Assembly: GCA_934101685.1 (NCBI GenBank)
Contig: CAKORZ010000026.1
Location: forward strand, 1 to 16,557
DNA from: an uncultured Bacilli bacterium
GTDB lineage: Bacteria > Bacillota_I > Bacilli_A > RFN20 > DUOF01
Direction of reading: 5' to 3'
DNA length: 16,557 bases
Part shown: positions 7,280 through 13,561 of the stretch, in pieces
Numbering within the stretch: the stretch's first letter is position 1
How the letters are laid out: every line of letters starts with the position of its first letter
The notes under the pieces: model-generated
What the model saw: only the letters and a program-made list of their open reading frames with translations
Told to the model about the DNA's origin: nothing
Databases searched by the model: none
Translations under genes and position numbers: made by a program

Positions 7280-7516
7280 TTAATCATTATTTTTTACTGT
7301 ACTTTCAATCATCATTTCAGTATTTTCAAATTTTAATCTATCGTTTTTGTCTTCTTGTAACTTTATCTCTGATTGAATACTTGTATTATTATCTTTTAAC
7401 TCTTGAGTTTTAGGTGTGATAAATAACATTGTAAAAGCAAACAACAATAAAGCACACAAACCAAAAGTTCTGATTTGATAATCAAATTTTGTTTTTAACT
7501 TTTTCTTTGTAATCAT
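7280..7516 (-). CDS. ftsL: Cell division protein FtsL-like
   Basis: A 78-residue small bitopic protein: basic N-terminus (MITKKKLKTK), one membrane helix (about 17-34), then a short heptad-like polar segment (TQELKDNNTSIQSEIKLQE onward) suitable for a coiled coil. FtsL is poorly conserved in sequence, so the call rests on topology, size and its position directly after rsmH and before a class B PBP. Family members are usually longer (about 90-120 residues), so the extracellular coiled coil is short here. FtsL works with DivIC/FtsB and the PBP at the division site. AAGGAG lies eight bases before the ATG, in the 16-base gap after rsmH, so the genes are co-transcribed. A strong terminator follows directly. 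Confidence 0.75.
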   Translation of the reverse strand: MITKKKLKTKFDYQIRTFGLCALLLFAFTMLFITPKTQELKDNNTSIQSEIKLQEDKNDRLKFENTEMMIESTVKNND

Positions 7517-7532
7517 ACCTATTACTCCTTTC

Positions 7533-8462
7533 TTATAATTTTTCTATAATTCTTAGCTTAGCAGAATGTGATCTATTATTCTCCTTAAGCTCTTTTTCAC
7601 TAGGTAATATTGGTTTTCTAGTAATTAATTTGAACTCACTTTCTTTTTGTTCAACATTAATAGGCATATTTCTTGACCAACTTTCACCTTCACTTGCTTT
7701 TTTAAATATTTCTTTAACTATTTTGTCCTCTAGTGAATGGAATGTAATAACTGCTATTCTTCCACCCTTCTTTAATAATTTCAAACTATCATTCAAAGCT
7801 ATTTTTAAACTATTAAGTTCATCATTAACTTCAATTCTTATAGCTTGAAATGTTCTTTTAGCAGGATGTCCTTCTCTAAGAGCACTTCCAGGCATACTAG
7901 CTTTAATAATATCAACTAATTCAAATGTAGTTTCAATAGACTTTTCTTTCCTTCTTAAAACTATATTTCTAGCAATATTTCTTGCATACCTTTCTTCTCC
8001 ATAATTAAATATAATATTTCTAAGATCATCTTCCTTATATGTATTCACAACGGTGTAAGCATCTAATTTATCATCTTTATTCATACGCATATCAAGTCTA
8101 GCATCATATTTGTATGAAAATCCTCTTTCACCATTATCTAGTTGGGGAGAAGAGACACCTAAATCAAACAAGATACCATCAACAGAATTAATACCACGCT
8201 TATTAAGTTCCATTACGATAAACTTATAATCAGCATGAATAAGTTCAAATTGGGGAGAAATAGTTGATAGTAACTGACTAGATGCCTCCATAGCTTCTAT
8301 ATCTTTGTCAAAGCAATATAGCTTGCCAAGATTAGATAACTTCTTTAATATATGGTAACTATGTCCTGCTCTACCTAAAGTAGCGTCTACATAGATGCCA
8401 TCGCTTTTAATATTGAGCCCATTAATTGACTCATTTAACAAAACTGAAACATGTTCACTCAT
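7533..8462 (-). CDS. rsmH: 16S rRNA (cytosine1402-N4)-methyltransferase
   Basis: A 309-residue enzyme, full length for RsmH (MraW), which uses S-adenosylmethionine to methylate N4 of C1402 in 16S rRNA. Diagnostic segments are HVSVLLNESI at the N-terminus, the SAM-binding DATLGRAGHS (27-36), FDLGVSSPQLDNGERGFSY, the AIRIEVNDEL helix, and ITFHSLEDKIVK; the C-terminus NNRSHSAKLR is also typical. The start ATG is one base after the mraZ stop, with AGGT of its ribosome site inside the end of mraZ, so translation is coupled. It is the second gene of the mraZ-rsmH-ftsL unit. Confidence 0.97.
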   Translation of the reverse strand: MSEHVSVLLNESINGLNIKSDGIYVDATLGRAGHSYHILKKLSNLGKLYCFDKDIEAMEASSQLLSTISPQFELIHADYKFIVMELNKRGINSVDGILFDLGVSSPQLDNGERGFSYKYDARLDMRMNKDDKLDAYTVVNTYKEDDLRNIIFNYGEERYARNIARNIVLRRKEKSIETTFELVDIIKASMPGSALREGHPAKRTFQAIRIEVNDELNSLKIALNDSLKLLKKGGRIAVITFHSLEDKIVKEIFKKASEGESWSRNMPINVEQKESEFKLITRKPILPSEKELKENNRSHSAKLRIIEKL

Positions 8463-8463
8463 A

Positions 8464-8895
8464 TTACTTACCTATAAAAGATAATTTTTCTGCAATATCT
8501 TCTAAACTAGAAGAAGCATCATCATAATATGCATCCCAAGCTTCTTTTGACCAAATCTCAATGTGATCAAGAACACCAACAATCACACATTCTTTAGTAA
8601 TACCAGCTTCATTAATAAGATTAGAAGGTAAATTTATTCTACCTTGCTTATCAAATTCTTGTGAAGAAGCACTACCTACTAATACACGAATATGTTTTCT
8701 AGCATCTTGCATTGTATTTGGTAATGTAAGAAGTGATGTTTGAAACTTTTCCCATCCTTCAGTTGAATAAAGAGTGATACATTTATCAAACCCTCTTGTA
8801 ACAACTACGGCGTTAGAAAGTTGTTCTCTCATTTTAGATGGAATGATAATACGTCCCTTCTCATCAATATTATGTAAAAATTGACCCATGAACAT
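8464..8895 (-). CDS. mraZ: Transcriptional regulator MraZ
   Basis: A 143-residue DNA-binding protein made of two AbrB-like half-repeats, each with its signature: DEKGRIIIPSK and DKQGRINLPSN. MraZ proteins assemble as rings and bind tandem short repeats in their own promoter region. Three such boxes (8905-8930) lie just upstream here, so autoregulation of this unit is expected. I place the start at the ATG at 8895 (MFMGQFLHNID), the usual family N-terminus, with GGGTGAT five bases before it. The open frame reaches back to 8928, but that extension would read through the boxes. It is the first gene of the dcw cluster. Confidence 0.97.
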   Translation of the reverse strand: MFMGQFLHNIDEKGRIIIPSKMREQLSNAVVVTRGFDKCITLYSTEGWEKFQTSLLTLPNTMQDARKHIRVLVGSASSQEFDKQGRINLPSNLINEAGITKECVIVGVLDHIEIWSKEAWDAYYDDASSSLEDIAEKLSFIGK

Positions 8896-8904
8896 ATTAA
8901 TCAC

Positions 8905-8930
8905 CCACTTTCTACCACTTTTCACCACTT
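8905..8930 (-). promoter_or_regulatory. Three MraZ boxes (AAGTGG, 10-bp period)
   Basis: On the minus strand AAGTGG occurs three times at an exact 10-bp spacing (8930-8925, 8920-8915, 8910-8905), one helical turn apart. They lie between the predicted transcription start and the mraZ ATG; the last box runs into the ribosome site GGGTGAT. Tandem GTGG-type boxes upstream of mraZ are the known MraZ target in several bacteria. Confidence 0.85.
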
Positions 8931-8938
8931 ACAAGTCT

Positions 8939-8968
8939 ATTATAGCCACTATTTTTACATTTTGTAAA
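8939..8968 (-). promoter_or_regulatory. mraZ promoter
   Basis: On the minus strand TTTACA (8968-8963), an 18-base spacer and TATAAT (8944-8939). Transcription would start near 8932, directly at the first MraZ box. Confidence 0.75.
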
Positions 8969-9009
8969 TATTTTTTACGAATTTTTATTAACTTTCTTAA
9001 AAAATGTGC

Positions 9010-9037
9010 AAAAAAAAGATTACCTTACGGTAACCTT
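9010..9037 (-). terminator. rpmF terminator
   Basis: On the minus strand AAGGTTACC and GGTAATCTT form a 9-bp stem (one G-U pair) with loop GTAA, followed by eight T. It lies 24 bases past the rpmF stop and separates rpmF from the mraZ promoter. Confidence 0.9.
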
Positions 9038-9061
9038 AATTATTCATATTCAAACTAAATA

Positions 9062-9229
9062 TTATAAAACTTTTTTACCATCATAATATCCACAGTGAGG
9101 ACATACGATATGTGACTTAATCATTTCACCACAATTACTACAAGCACTTAAATTAGGCATTTCTAATTTTTGGTGAGTTCTACGTTTTCTTTTAGCTGTT
9201 TTTGAAATTCTTCTTGCTGGTACTGCCAT
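9062..9229 (-). CDS. rpmF: 50S ribosomal protein L32
   Basis: A 55-residue protein, short but full length for L32. The N-terminus MAVPARRISKTAKRKRR is characteristic, followed by a zinc ribbon with C30-x-x-C33 and C43-x-x-C46 (CSNC, CPHC), so this is the zinc-binding form. AGGAGGTG lies eight bases before the ATG. It has its own strong promoter and terminator, so it is a single-gene unit. rpmF is also found a short way upstream of mraZ in Bacillus subtilis, so the placement looks ancestral. Confidence 0.98.
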   Translation of the reverse strand: MAVPARRISKTAKRKRRTHQKLEMPNLSACSNCGEMIKSHIVCPHCGYYDGKKVL

Positions 9230-9275
9230 TTGTAAACACCTCCTAAGTTCATGTATCCTATTAGCAACATCAAAG

Positions 9276-9304
9276 ATTATATATTAGACTAATATTAAAG
9301 TCAA
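9276..9304 (-). promoter_or_regulatory. rpmF promoter
   Basis: On the minus strand TTGACT (9304-9299), a 17-base spacer and TATAAT (9281-9276), close to the sigma-A ideal and fitting a highly expressed ribosomal gene. Transcription should start near 9269, leaving a leader of about 40 bases. Confidence 0.85.
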
Positions 9305-9347
9305 CGATTTTTATCTAAAACTCAATATAAATATTTGCATTTTTATA

Positions 9348-10601
9348 TTAATAATCTAAACTATTTTCATTTAGCAAAAAATCAAATAGATTCATTATTA
9401 ATACACCATCTTCATTATAATAAGTAGATATAGAATCTTTAACTACTATAATTTTTTTAAATGAATCAGTAATTTTCAATAAAGAATTTTGCTCTTGATC
9501 TAACTTTTCTTTAGTAGGTAATGTTAAAGCAGATTGAATATAGTATCTTTTGTCTGCTTTATTGCACACAAAATCTACTTCTAGATATGTTTTTACACTT
9601 ACTCCTAATTTATTTTTAGAATTATAAGATAACACCCCTACATCCACATTAAATCCTCTAATCTTAAGTTCATTAAAAATTATATTTTCCATAATATGAG
9701 TTTCCTCTAATTGTCTAAAATTGATTCTAGCATTTCTAAGACCCATATCTTCAAAATAATATTTGAAAGGAGAATCAATATATTTTTTTCCCTTTATGTC
9801 ATACCTAGTAGCCTTATCAATTATAAAAGCATCAGTCAAATAATCAATATAATTACTTAATGTTTCAGATTTTATAGAAACATTTTTTACACTTTTAAAT
9901 GTATCAGATAATTTATGAGGATTTGTTAATGATCCAATGGATGAAGATAAAATATTAATTAGTTCTTCTAATTCATCTATATTTTTTATAGAATTTCTTT
10001 CGATTATATCATTAATATATGTTTCTTTAAATAAATCTTTCAAAAACTGAATTTTATCTTCATTATCTACAAAATTTAGTATTTTAGGTAATCCTCCAAA
10101 TTGAACGTACTCTTTCCATGCATCTTCCCTGCTTCCATTATAAACACTAAAAAACTCTTTAAAAGATAATGGATGCATATGTATTTCATCGCCTCTTCCT
10201 CTAAATTCTGTAATTATATCTTTTGATAAAAATTTAGCATTACTTCCTGTTACATATACATCTACATTTTTGATATGTAAAAATCCATTTAAAACATCTT
10301 CAAATTCTTTTACTAATTGTACTTCATCTAATAACACATAATACATTTCATCATCAACTATTTTTTCTAAAACATAATTGTATAAAGCCATTGGCTCTCT
10401 ATATTTTTTGTTGATAATATTATCAAAAGCCATTTCAATTATATGAGATTCTTGTACACCCGAATTAATTAAATGATTTTTAAATAATGAATTAAGCAAA
10501 TAAGACTTCCCACATCTTCTTATACCAGTAATAACTTTTATAAGGCCATTGTGTTTTTTTCTAATCAATTTATTTAGATATAAATCTCTACTAATTTCCA
10601 T
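9348..10601 (-). CDS. AAA_14/DUF4143 family ATPase
   Basis: A 417-residue ATP-binding protein. The N-terminal AAA domain has Walker A G26-IRRCGKS33, Walker B YYVLLDEVQ (87-95), a sensor VTGSNAKFLS and an Arg-rich EFRGRGDE. The C-terminal DUF4143 region contains EVDFVCNKADKRYYIQ, a restriction-endonuclease-like core (E-x-D followed by Q). The family is abundant in gut bacteria and archaea and its function is not established. The start at 10601 (MEISRDLYLNK) has AAAAGGAG seven bases upstream; the frame runs open to 10658, but that would cross the promoter. A second, internally deleted member lies at 325-709. The promoter is bracketed by 24-bp repeats. The C-terminus lacks the usual NALDWLLG ending seen in the pseudogene. 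Confidence 0.88.
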   Translation of the reverse strand: MEISRDLYLNKLIRKKHNGLIKVITGIRRCGKSYLLNSLFKNHLINSGVQESHIIEMAFDNIINKKYREPMALYNYVLEKIVDDEMYYVLLDEVQLVKEFEDVLNGFLHIKNVDVYVTGSNAKFLSKDIITEFRGRGDEIHMHPLSFKEFFSVYNGSREDAWKEYVQFGGLPKILNFVDNEDKIQFLKDLFKETYINDIIERNSIKNIDELEELINILSSSIGSLTNPHKLSDTFKSVKNVSIKSETLSNYIDYLTDAFIIDKATRYDIKGKKYIDSPFKYYFEDMGLRNARINFRQLEETHIMENIIFNELKIRGFNVDVGVLSYNSKNKLGVSVKTYLEVDFVCNKADKRYYIQSALTLPTKEKLDQEQNSLLKITDSFKKIIVVKDSISTYYNEDGVLIMNLFDFLLNENSLDY

Positions 10602-10627
10602 AAATATTCTCCTTTTAGAATAAATAA

Positions 10628-10651
10628 ATGCGTATATACGCAAAAATTTCC
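10628..10651. repeat. 24-bp repeat, copy 1, with 14-bp palindrome
   Basis: This copy matches 10714-10737 at 21 of 24 positions in the same orientation. It includes the perfect palindrome TGCGTATATACGCA (10629-10642). It lies in the predicted leader of the ATPase gene, just upstream of its ribosome site. Confidence 0.8.
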
Positions 10652-10658
10652 TGTACAT

Positions 10659-10686
10659 AGTATATCATATTTTGCCCTATATTCAA
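10659..10686 (-). promoter_or_regulatory. Promoter of the AAA_14 ATPase gene
   Basis: On the minus strand TTGAAT (10686-10681), a 16-base spacer and TATACT (10664-10659). The start would be near 10652, so the two 24-bp repeats sit at roughly +1 to +25 and -60 to -85. Confidence 0.55.
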
Positions 10687-10713
10687 TCAAATTATTAAAA
10701 ATAAAGGAAATTT

Positions 10714-10737
10714 ATTCGTAAATACGCAAAAAATTCC
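10714..10737. repeat. 24-bp repeat, copy 2
   Basis: This is the second copy of the element, 86 bp from the first. With the preceding bases (from 10705, GGAAATTT) it also forms an imperfect palindrome ending in AATTCC. It lies upstream of the ATPase -35 box and is probably an operator. Confidence 0.75.
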
Positions 10738-10763
10738 TCTAGACATATAATAGCTATAAAAAG

Positions 10764-10916
10764 TTAGTTTTTCTTACAAATATATAACATATGATTACTA
10801 TATCCTTGTAATTCAATTCTTTCACAAGTAGGTAAATAATATTTTATCCATATTTCAAATTCTTCATCATAAAAATTAGTATAAAAATCATTTAAAATAT
10901 TTTCCCTTTTATTCAT
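10764..10916 (-). CDS. Small hypothetical protein, 50 residues
   Basis: An ATG-initiated frame (MNKRENILNDFYTNFYD, ending HMLYICKKN) with a charged, aromatic-rich composition. There is no membrane helix and no motif I recognise. The ribosome site is weak (GATGATG just upstream), and an in-frame stop lies two codons before the ATG, so the 5' end is fixed. It follows the xre terminator, so it would need its own promoter; only a TATAAT without a -35 partner (10936-10941) is visible. It may be a gene fragment. Confidence 0.35.
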   Translation of the reverse strand: MNKRENILNDFYTNFYDEEFEIWIKYYLPTCERIELQGYSNHMLYICKKN

Positions 10917-10952
10917 GAATCATCATCTATTTAAAATTATAAATAAAGATAT

Positions 10953-10982
10953 AAAAAAAGCATAGTTTTTTACTATACTTTT
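10953..10982 (-). terminator. xre terminator
   Basis: On the minus strand AAAAGTATAGT and ACTATGCTTTT form an 11-bp stem (one U-G pair) with a five-base loop, followed by a T-tract. It begins about five bases after the xre stop. Confidence 0.85.
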
Positions 10983-10986
10983 AATC

Positions 10987-11337
10987 TTACAATGAGTCTA
11001 TATAATCTTCTAATTTTTTAACATTACTTCTAGGATCACTTAATATAAATGAAGATAGTTTTTTAGATCTTCTAATTATTTTTAATAATGTTTCATCTCT
11101 CAAATATTCATCATTAGAATCTTCCATTATATAATCCATTCCAAGTAAATAATCTATAGGAACTTTAAAATAATTAGCAATTTTTCTTATTTGAGAATTA
11201 CTAGGCATTCTTTTACCACTTTCATAATAAGAAATTGTTGCTTTAGAAATACCTAAATAGTGACTAAATTCAGTCTGAGTAATACCGGCATTTAATCTTA
11301 ATTCTTTAAACCTTTTTGCAAATATTTCATTGTTCAT
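10987..11337 (-). CDS. Xre/cI-type helix-turn-helix repressor
   Basis: A 116-residue transcription regulator. Residues 6-65 form an HTH_3 domain: FKELRLNAGITQTEFS, then the recognition helix in ISKATISYYESGKRMPS, then IRKIANYFKVPIDYLLG. The remaining 50 residues are a short charged tail without a peptidase or metal site. The start at 11337 (MNNEIFAKRF) is supported by GAGGTG nine bases before it; a GTG four codons earlier would overlap that site. A large inverted repeat carrying a TATAAT at its centre lies just upstream, so autorepression is likely. A strong terminator follows. No adjacent toxin or phage gene shows what else it controls. Confidence 0.9.
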   Translation of the reverse strand: MNNEIFAKRFKELRLNAGITQTEFSHYLGISKATISYYESGKRMPSNSQIRKIANYFKVPIDYLLGMDYIMEDSNDEYLRDETLLKIIRRSKKLSSFILSDPRSNVKKLEDYIDSL

Positions 11338-11340
11338 AAA

Positions 11341-11385
11341 ATAAAACACCTCATTTGCATTATAAGCAAATAAAAGGTGTTTTAT
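11341..11385. promoter_or_regulatory. Inverted repeat operator over the xre -10 box
   Basis: ATAAAACACCTCATTTGC (11341-11358) and the reverse complement of 11366-11385 match except for a 2-base length difference. The 7-bp centre contains ATTATA (11359-11364), which is TATAAT on the minus strand, the likely -10 box of xre. The left arm also contains the ribosome site GAGGTG. A repressor bound here would block its own promoter. The -35 box is not clear. Confidence 0.7.
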
Positions 11386-11437
11386 TCATTTGTTAACTTT
11401 GAGTCAACTAATACATATTTTGTTTACTTTTTTAATA

Positions 11438-11938
11438 TTAAATGTATTCTTCAACAGTAGAAAATTCTTTAATATTTAGCTTTTCTTTAGCTATTCTAAC
11501 AGCTTCATTAATCTGTCCTTCAGCAGTATCCCAACCTAAAAGTTTAATAGCTCTTTCAGGTGTAGTTAGTAATCTTTCATAAGTTCTTCCATTATCAGGA
11601 TCTGGCTTCTTTACTCCTACTTTATCAATAAGAGCAGTCATACGCACTTGAGCATATGGAGCCTTTCCATTTCCTTCATCAACTTTTTGGTACCCAACTA
11701 AATAGATTTCATCTTTAATAGTAGTGTTCACTTCTTCAATAAGTTCTCTTCTAAGTGTAGCTATTCTATTAGAATCAAATGATTCTGGAGTTCCACCAGC
11801 AAATGAATACTCTGTTTTGCCATGCTTTTCTTCTACCTTTAAAAGCAAACGTCCATCAGTAGTAAAAACAATTCCATAAACTTGAGTAGTTTTCATCCCT
11901 TCTGGTACTTCCTCACTGTACCAAGTAAATAGTCCCAT
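11438..11938 (-). CDS. NUDIX-family hydrolase
   Basis: A 166-residue protein with a NUDIX fold signature: GG48-49-TPES, then RRELIEEVN (63-71), matching the REUxEExG core with Asn in place of the last Gly and one extra residue between the GG and the REL. The catalytic Glu residues E65, E68 and E69 are kept, so hydrolysis of a nucleoside diphosphate-linked compound is plausible; the substrate cannot be named. I choose the ATG at 11938 because GGGGG lies eight bases upstream, against two bases for the ATG at 11944. A decayed partial copy of its 5' end lies at about 12160-12360, left by a tandem duplication with plsC. Confidence 0.85.
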   Translation of the reverse strand: MGLFTWYSEEVPEGMKTTQVYGIVFTTDGRLLLKVEEKHGKTEYSFAGGTPESFDSNRIATLRRELIEEVNTTIKDEIYLVGYQKVDEGNGKAPYAQVRMTALIDKVGVKKPDPDNGRTYERLLTTPERAIKLLGWDTAEGQINEAVRIAKEKLNIKEFSTVEEYI

Positions 11939-12007
11939 CAACATTACCCCCTCTGCTATTTTAATAGCCTAGCAATAATATCATAAACTTGTAATGTTAA
12001 GCAACTT
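11918..12007. repeat. Duplicated plsC-NUDIX junction, copy A (intact NUDIX side)
   Basis: This 90-bp segment aligns without gaps to 12334-12423 at 64 of 90 positions (offset 416 bp). It spans the plsC-like 3' end, the spacer and the first NUDIX codons. Confidence 0.75.
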
Positions 12008-12110
12008 TTTTGTGTTACAAAATTTAATTTACTTATCTTTATTTTTTTTCTTAAGCTAGAAATAGATTTAACAATTTTTAAGATATATTTTTTATACATC
12101 AAATCCATTT
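11982..12110 (-). pseudogene. Decayed 3' end of a second plsC copy
   Basis: The minus-strand sequence before the NUDIX gene reads KKLLNITSL-stop where intact plsC ends KKELLNLRSL-stop, and the similarity continues past the stop codon without gaps. Upstream, stop codons break the frame. An ATG at about 12106 or 12097 could be the remains of the plsC start after a large internal deletion, but that part is weak. Confidence 0.6.
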
Positions 12111-12159
12111 TGTATTTTTTCATCATCAGCAACCAATTTCAGTTTGTAACAATTTGATA

Positions 12160-12360
12160 CGATCTAACTTTCTCTTTTTTTTAATCTTAGTTTTAGATTT
12201 CTCCTAATAATTTTATCATAATATAAGTTTATTATATTTGTATTGATTTTAAAGTATTCAAGCAAATCATATTTTAATTTTATGGCATTATCCAAACTTT
12301 CTTTGCTCTTATATATATTTCTAATATTCCAATATAACAAGTAAATAATTTTGCAAACAT
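12160..12360 (-). pseudogene. Decayed 5' part of a second NUDIX copy
   Basis: From an ATG at 12360 the minus strand reads MFAKLFTCY before decaying, against MLMGLFTWY for the NUDIX gene. Nucleotide similarity continues for about 100 bases (shared AAGTTT in phase and TTTGCTT shifted by one base). Further on, an IIRRNL stretch may be the remains of LRREL of the Nudix box. The ribosome site is destroyed and there is an early in-frame stop. Confidence 0.55.
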
Positions 12361-12423
12361 TGTTATCTTTACTATTTTAATAATCTAGTGTTAATATCAT
12401 AAACTTCTAAGATTTAGCAACTC
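12334..12423. repeat. Duplicated plsC-NUDIX junction, copy B (intact plsC side)
   Basis: This is the partner of 11918-12007. It contains the real plsC 3' end and stop, the spacer, and the start of the NUDIX relic. Confidence 0.75.
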
Positions 12424-13116
12424 TTTTTTAGTATTATTTTCTATTTCTTTAGCTAGCTCTGCAGTGCTTTTTTCTTTATACACGCTAGAATCAATAGCAT
12501 CAATTAATTTAAACTTAATAGTAGTCTTACCTTTATATTTTGTTGATAAAGCTGTATATCCTCCATCAATAACAAAATAAGCAATTTTTGTATTAGTGTC
12601 ATATGCAGGTTTTAAAGCTCCAGCTTTATACTCACCAGGAATACGATCTACATCTCTAGTTCTAGTTCCTTCAGGAAATATAGAAACATACTTACCATTC
12701 TTCAAATCTTCCTCACATAATTTAACCATTCTAACTGCATCTCTAATATTTTCTCTATCCATAAATATACCATCTATAAAATATATAACTTTACCTGCAA
12801 AAGGATATTTTCTTGCTTCTTTTTTAGTAACAAAAGTAATAGGTTTTTCTGATAAATATATCATTGTTAATGCATCCATAAAACCTTGGTGATTACATAC
12901 AAGCATTACTGGTTCATCTTTAGGAAGCTTATCTAAATCATAAGATTCAACTTTTATATCTAATGCACGAAAAGCAATTTTAGTTAACTTTCTTGCATAT
13001 GCATATCTCTCTTCAATTGAATACTTATCTTTATGTTTTGCATATCTTCTAATTTTAGGATATGCAAATAAAATTCTAAGTCCTCCTCTAAATATAGCTC
13101 TAATATATTTAAACAT
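12397..13116 (-). CDS. plsC: 1-acyl-sn-glycerol-3-phosphate acyltransferase (PlsC family)
   Basis: A 239-residue membrane-associated acyltransferase that makes phosphatidic acid from lysophosphatidic acid in phospholipid synthesis. The catalytic NHQGFMD gives the H-x4-D motif (His76, Asp81), and FPEGTR (147-152) is the acyl-acceptor binding motif. A hydrophobic, basic N-terminus (MFKYIRAIFRGGLRILF) should associate with the membrane. The start ATG at 13116 has GGGTGG about five bases upstream; the GTG at 13125 overlaps that site. The SSB-like gene lies 50 bp upstream with no terminator seen, so the two may be co-transcribed. The 3' end was duplicated, with a relic further downstream. Confidence 0.92.
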   Translation of the reverse strand: MFKYIRAIFRGGLRILFAYPKIRRYAKHKDKYSIEERYAYARKLTKIAFRALDIKVESYDLDKLPKDEPVMLVCNHQGFMDALTMIYLSEKPITFVTKKEARKYPFAGKVIYFIDGIFMDRENIRDAVRMVKLCEEDLKNGKYVSIFPEGTRTRDVDRIPGEYKAGALKPAYDTNTKIAYFVIDGGYTALSTKYKGKTTIKFKLIDAIDSSVYKEKSTAELAKEIENNTKKELLNLRSL

Positions 13117-13165
13117 AAATACCACCCACTTAAATTTTAAACTTGAAACTTTTTCTTTTCAACAT

Positions 13166-13438
13166 TTACGCTACTTTATTTAGTAATACTATTTGTTCAG
13201 CAATAATATTACACTTACCATCTTCTCCAACAAGTCTACCCTTAACTGCTACTACATCTCCCATTTTACAAGAAAGCATAATTTTTTTAGAAATTGCTAA
13301 CCATATATAACAATCAAAAACATCATTTTCAAACTCTCCAGACATATTCTTATAATTTCTTTTTACCTCTAATTTAAATTTTTCATCTTCTAATGGCATC
13401 TCTTTTATAGCGCCTACTAAAATAAATTGATTTATCAT
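13166..13438 (-). CDS. SSB-like single OB-fold protein
   Basis: A 90-residue protein with the pattern of a bacterial single-strand-binding OB fold: INQFILVGAI at the start, FDCYIWLAIS in the middle, GDVVAVKGRL and a closing strand IIAEQIVLL. It stops after the fold and lacks the acidic C-terminal tail of replicative SSB, so it is more likely an accessory or PriB-like nucleic-acid binder than the main Ssb. The start at 13438 has GGGAGG eight bases before it; the longer frame to 13459 would run over that site. It is the first gene of a minus-strand pair with plsC and is divergent from the germination operon. Confidence 0.8.
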   Translation of the reverse strand: MINQFILVGAIKEMPLEDEKFKLEVKRNYKNMSGEFENDVFDCYIWLAISKKIMLSCKMGDVVAVKGRLVGEDGKCNIIAEQIVLLNKVA

Positions 13439-13561
13439 AAAAATCCTCCCTAGCATCATTTTATGACAAAATTTGCTATACTTTTTTTCTCTATTTTCTT
13501 AAGATTAATTCTTTTTTGTTTCATTTACATGATATTGGAAAAAATAACACTGGTGAAACAT
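13439..13561. promoter_or_regulatory. Divergent intergenic region between ssb-like gene and ger operon
   Basis: These 123 bases must hold the promoters for both directions once the two starts are corrected. I find no convincing -35/-10 pair on either strand. CATGATA near 13527 vaguely resembles a forespore sigma -10 box, but there is no matching -35. Confidence 0.4.

Noticed and set aside
10628..10737. Insertion-sequence terminal repeats around the ATPase promoter
   Set aside because: The two 24-bp copies are in direct orientation and enclose only a promoter; no transposase or target duplication is seen.
12164..12376. A 70-codon open stretch on the minus strand between NUDIX and plsC
   Set aside because: It has no ATG and no ribosome site, and it lies over the decayed NUDIX copy in a shifted frame, so chance openness in AT-rich DNA is more likely than a gene.
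13463..13561. N-terminal extension of the gerB frame
   Set aside because: There is no ribosome site before the ATG at 13463. The family N-terminus begins at EKKKISS, which follows a good GGTGA at the later ATG.
13500..13561. Forespore sigma-G promoter for the ger operon
   Set aside because: CATGATA alone resembles the -10 box, and no acceptable -35 box lies 16-18 bases upstream.
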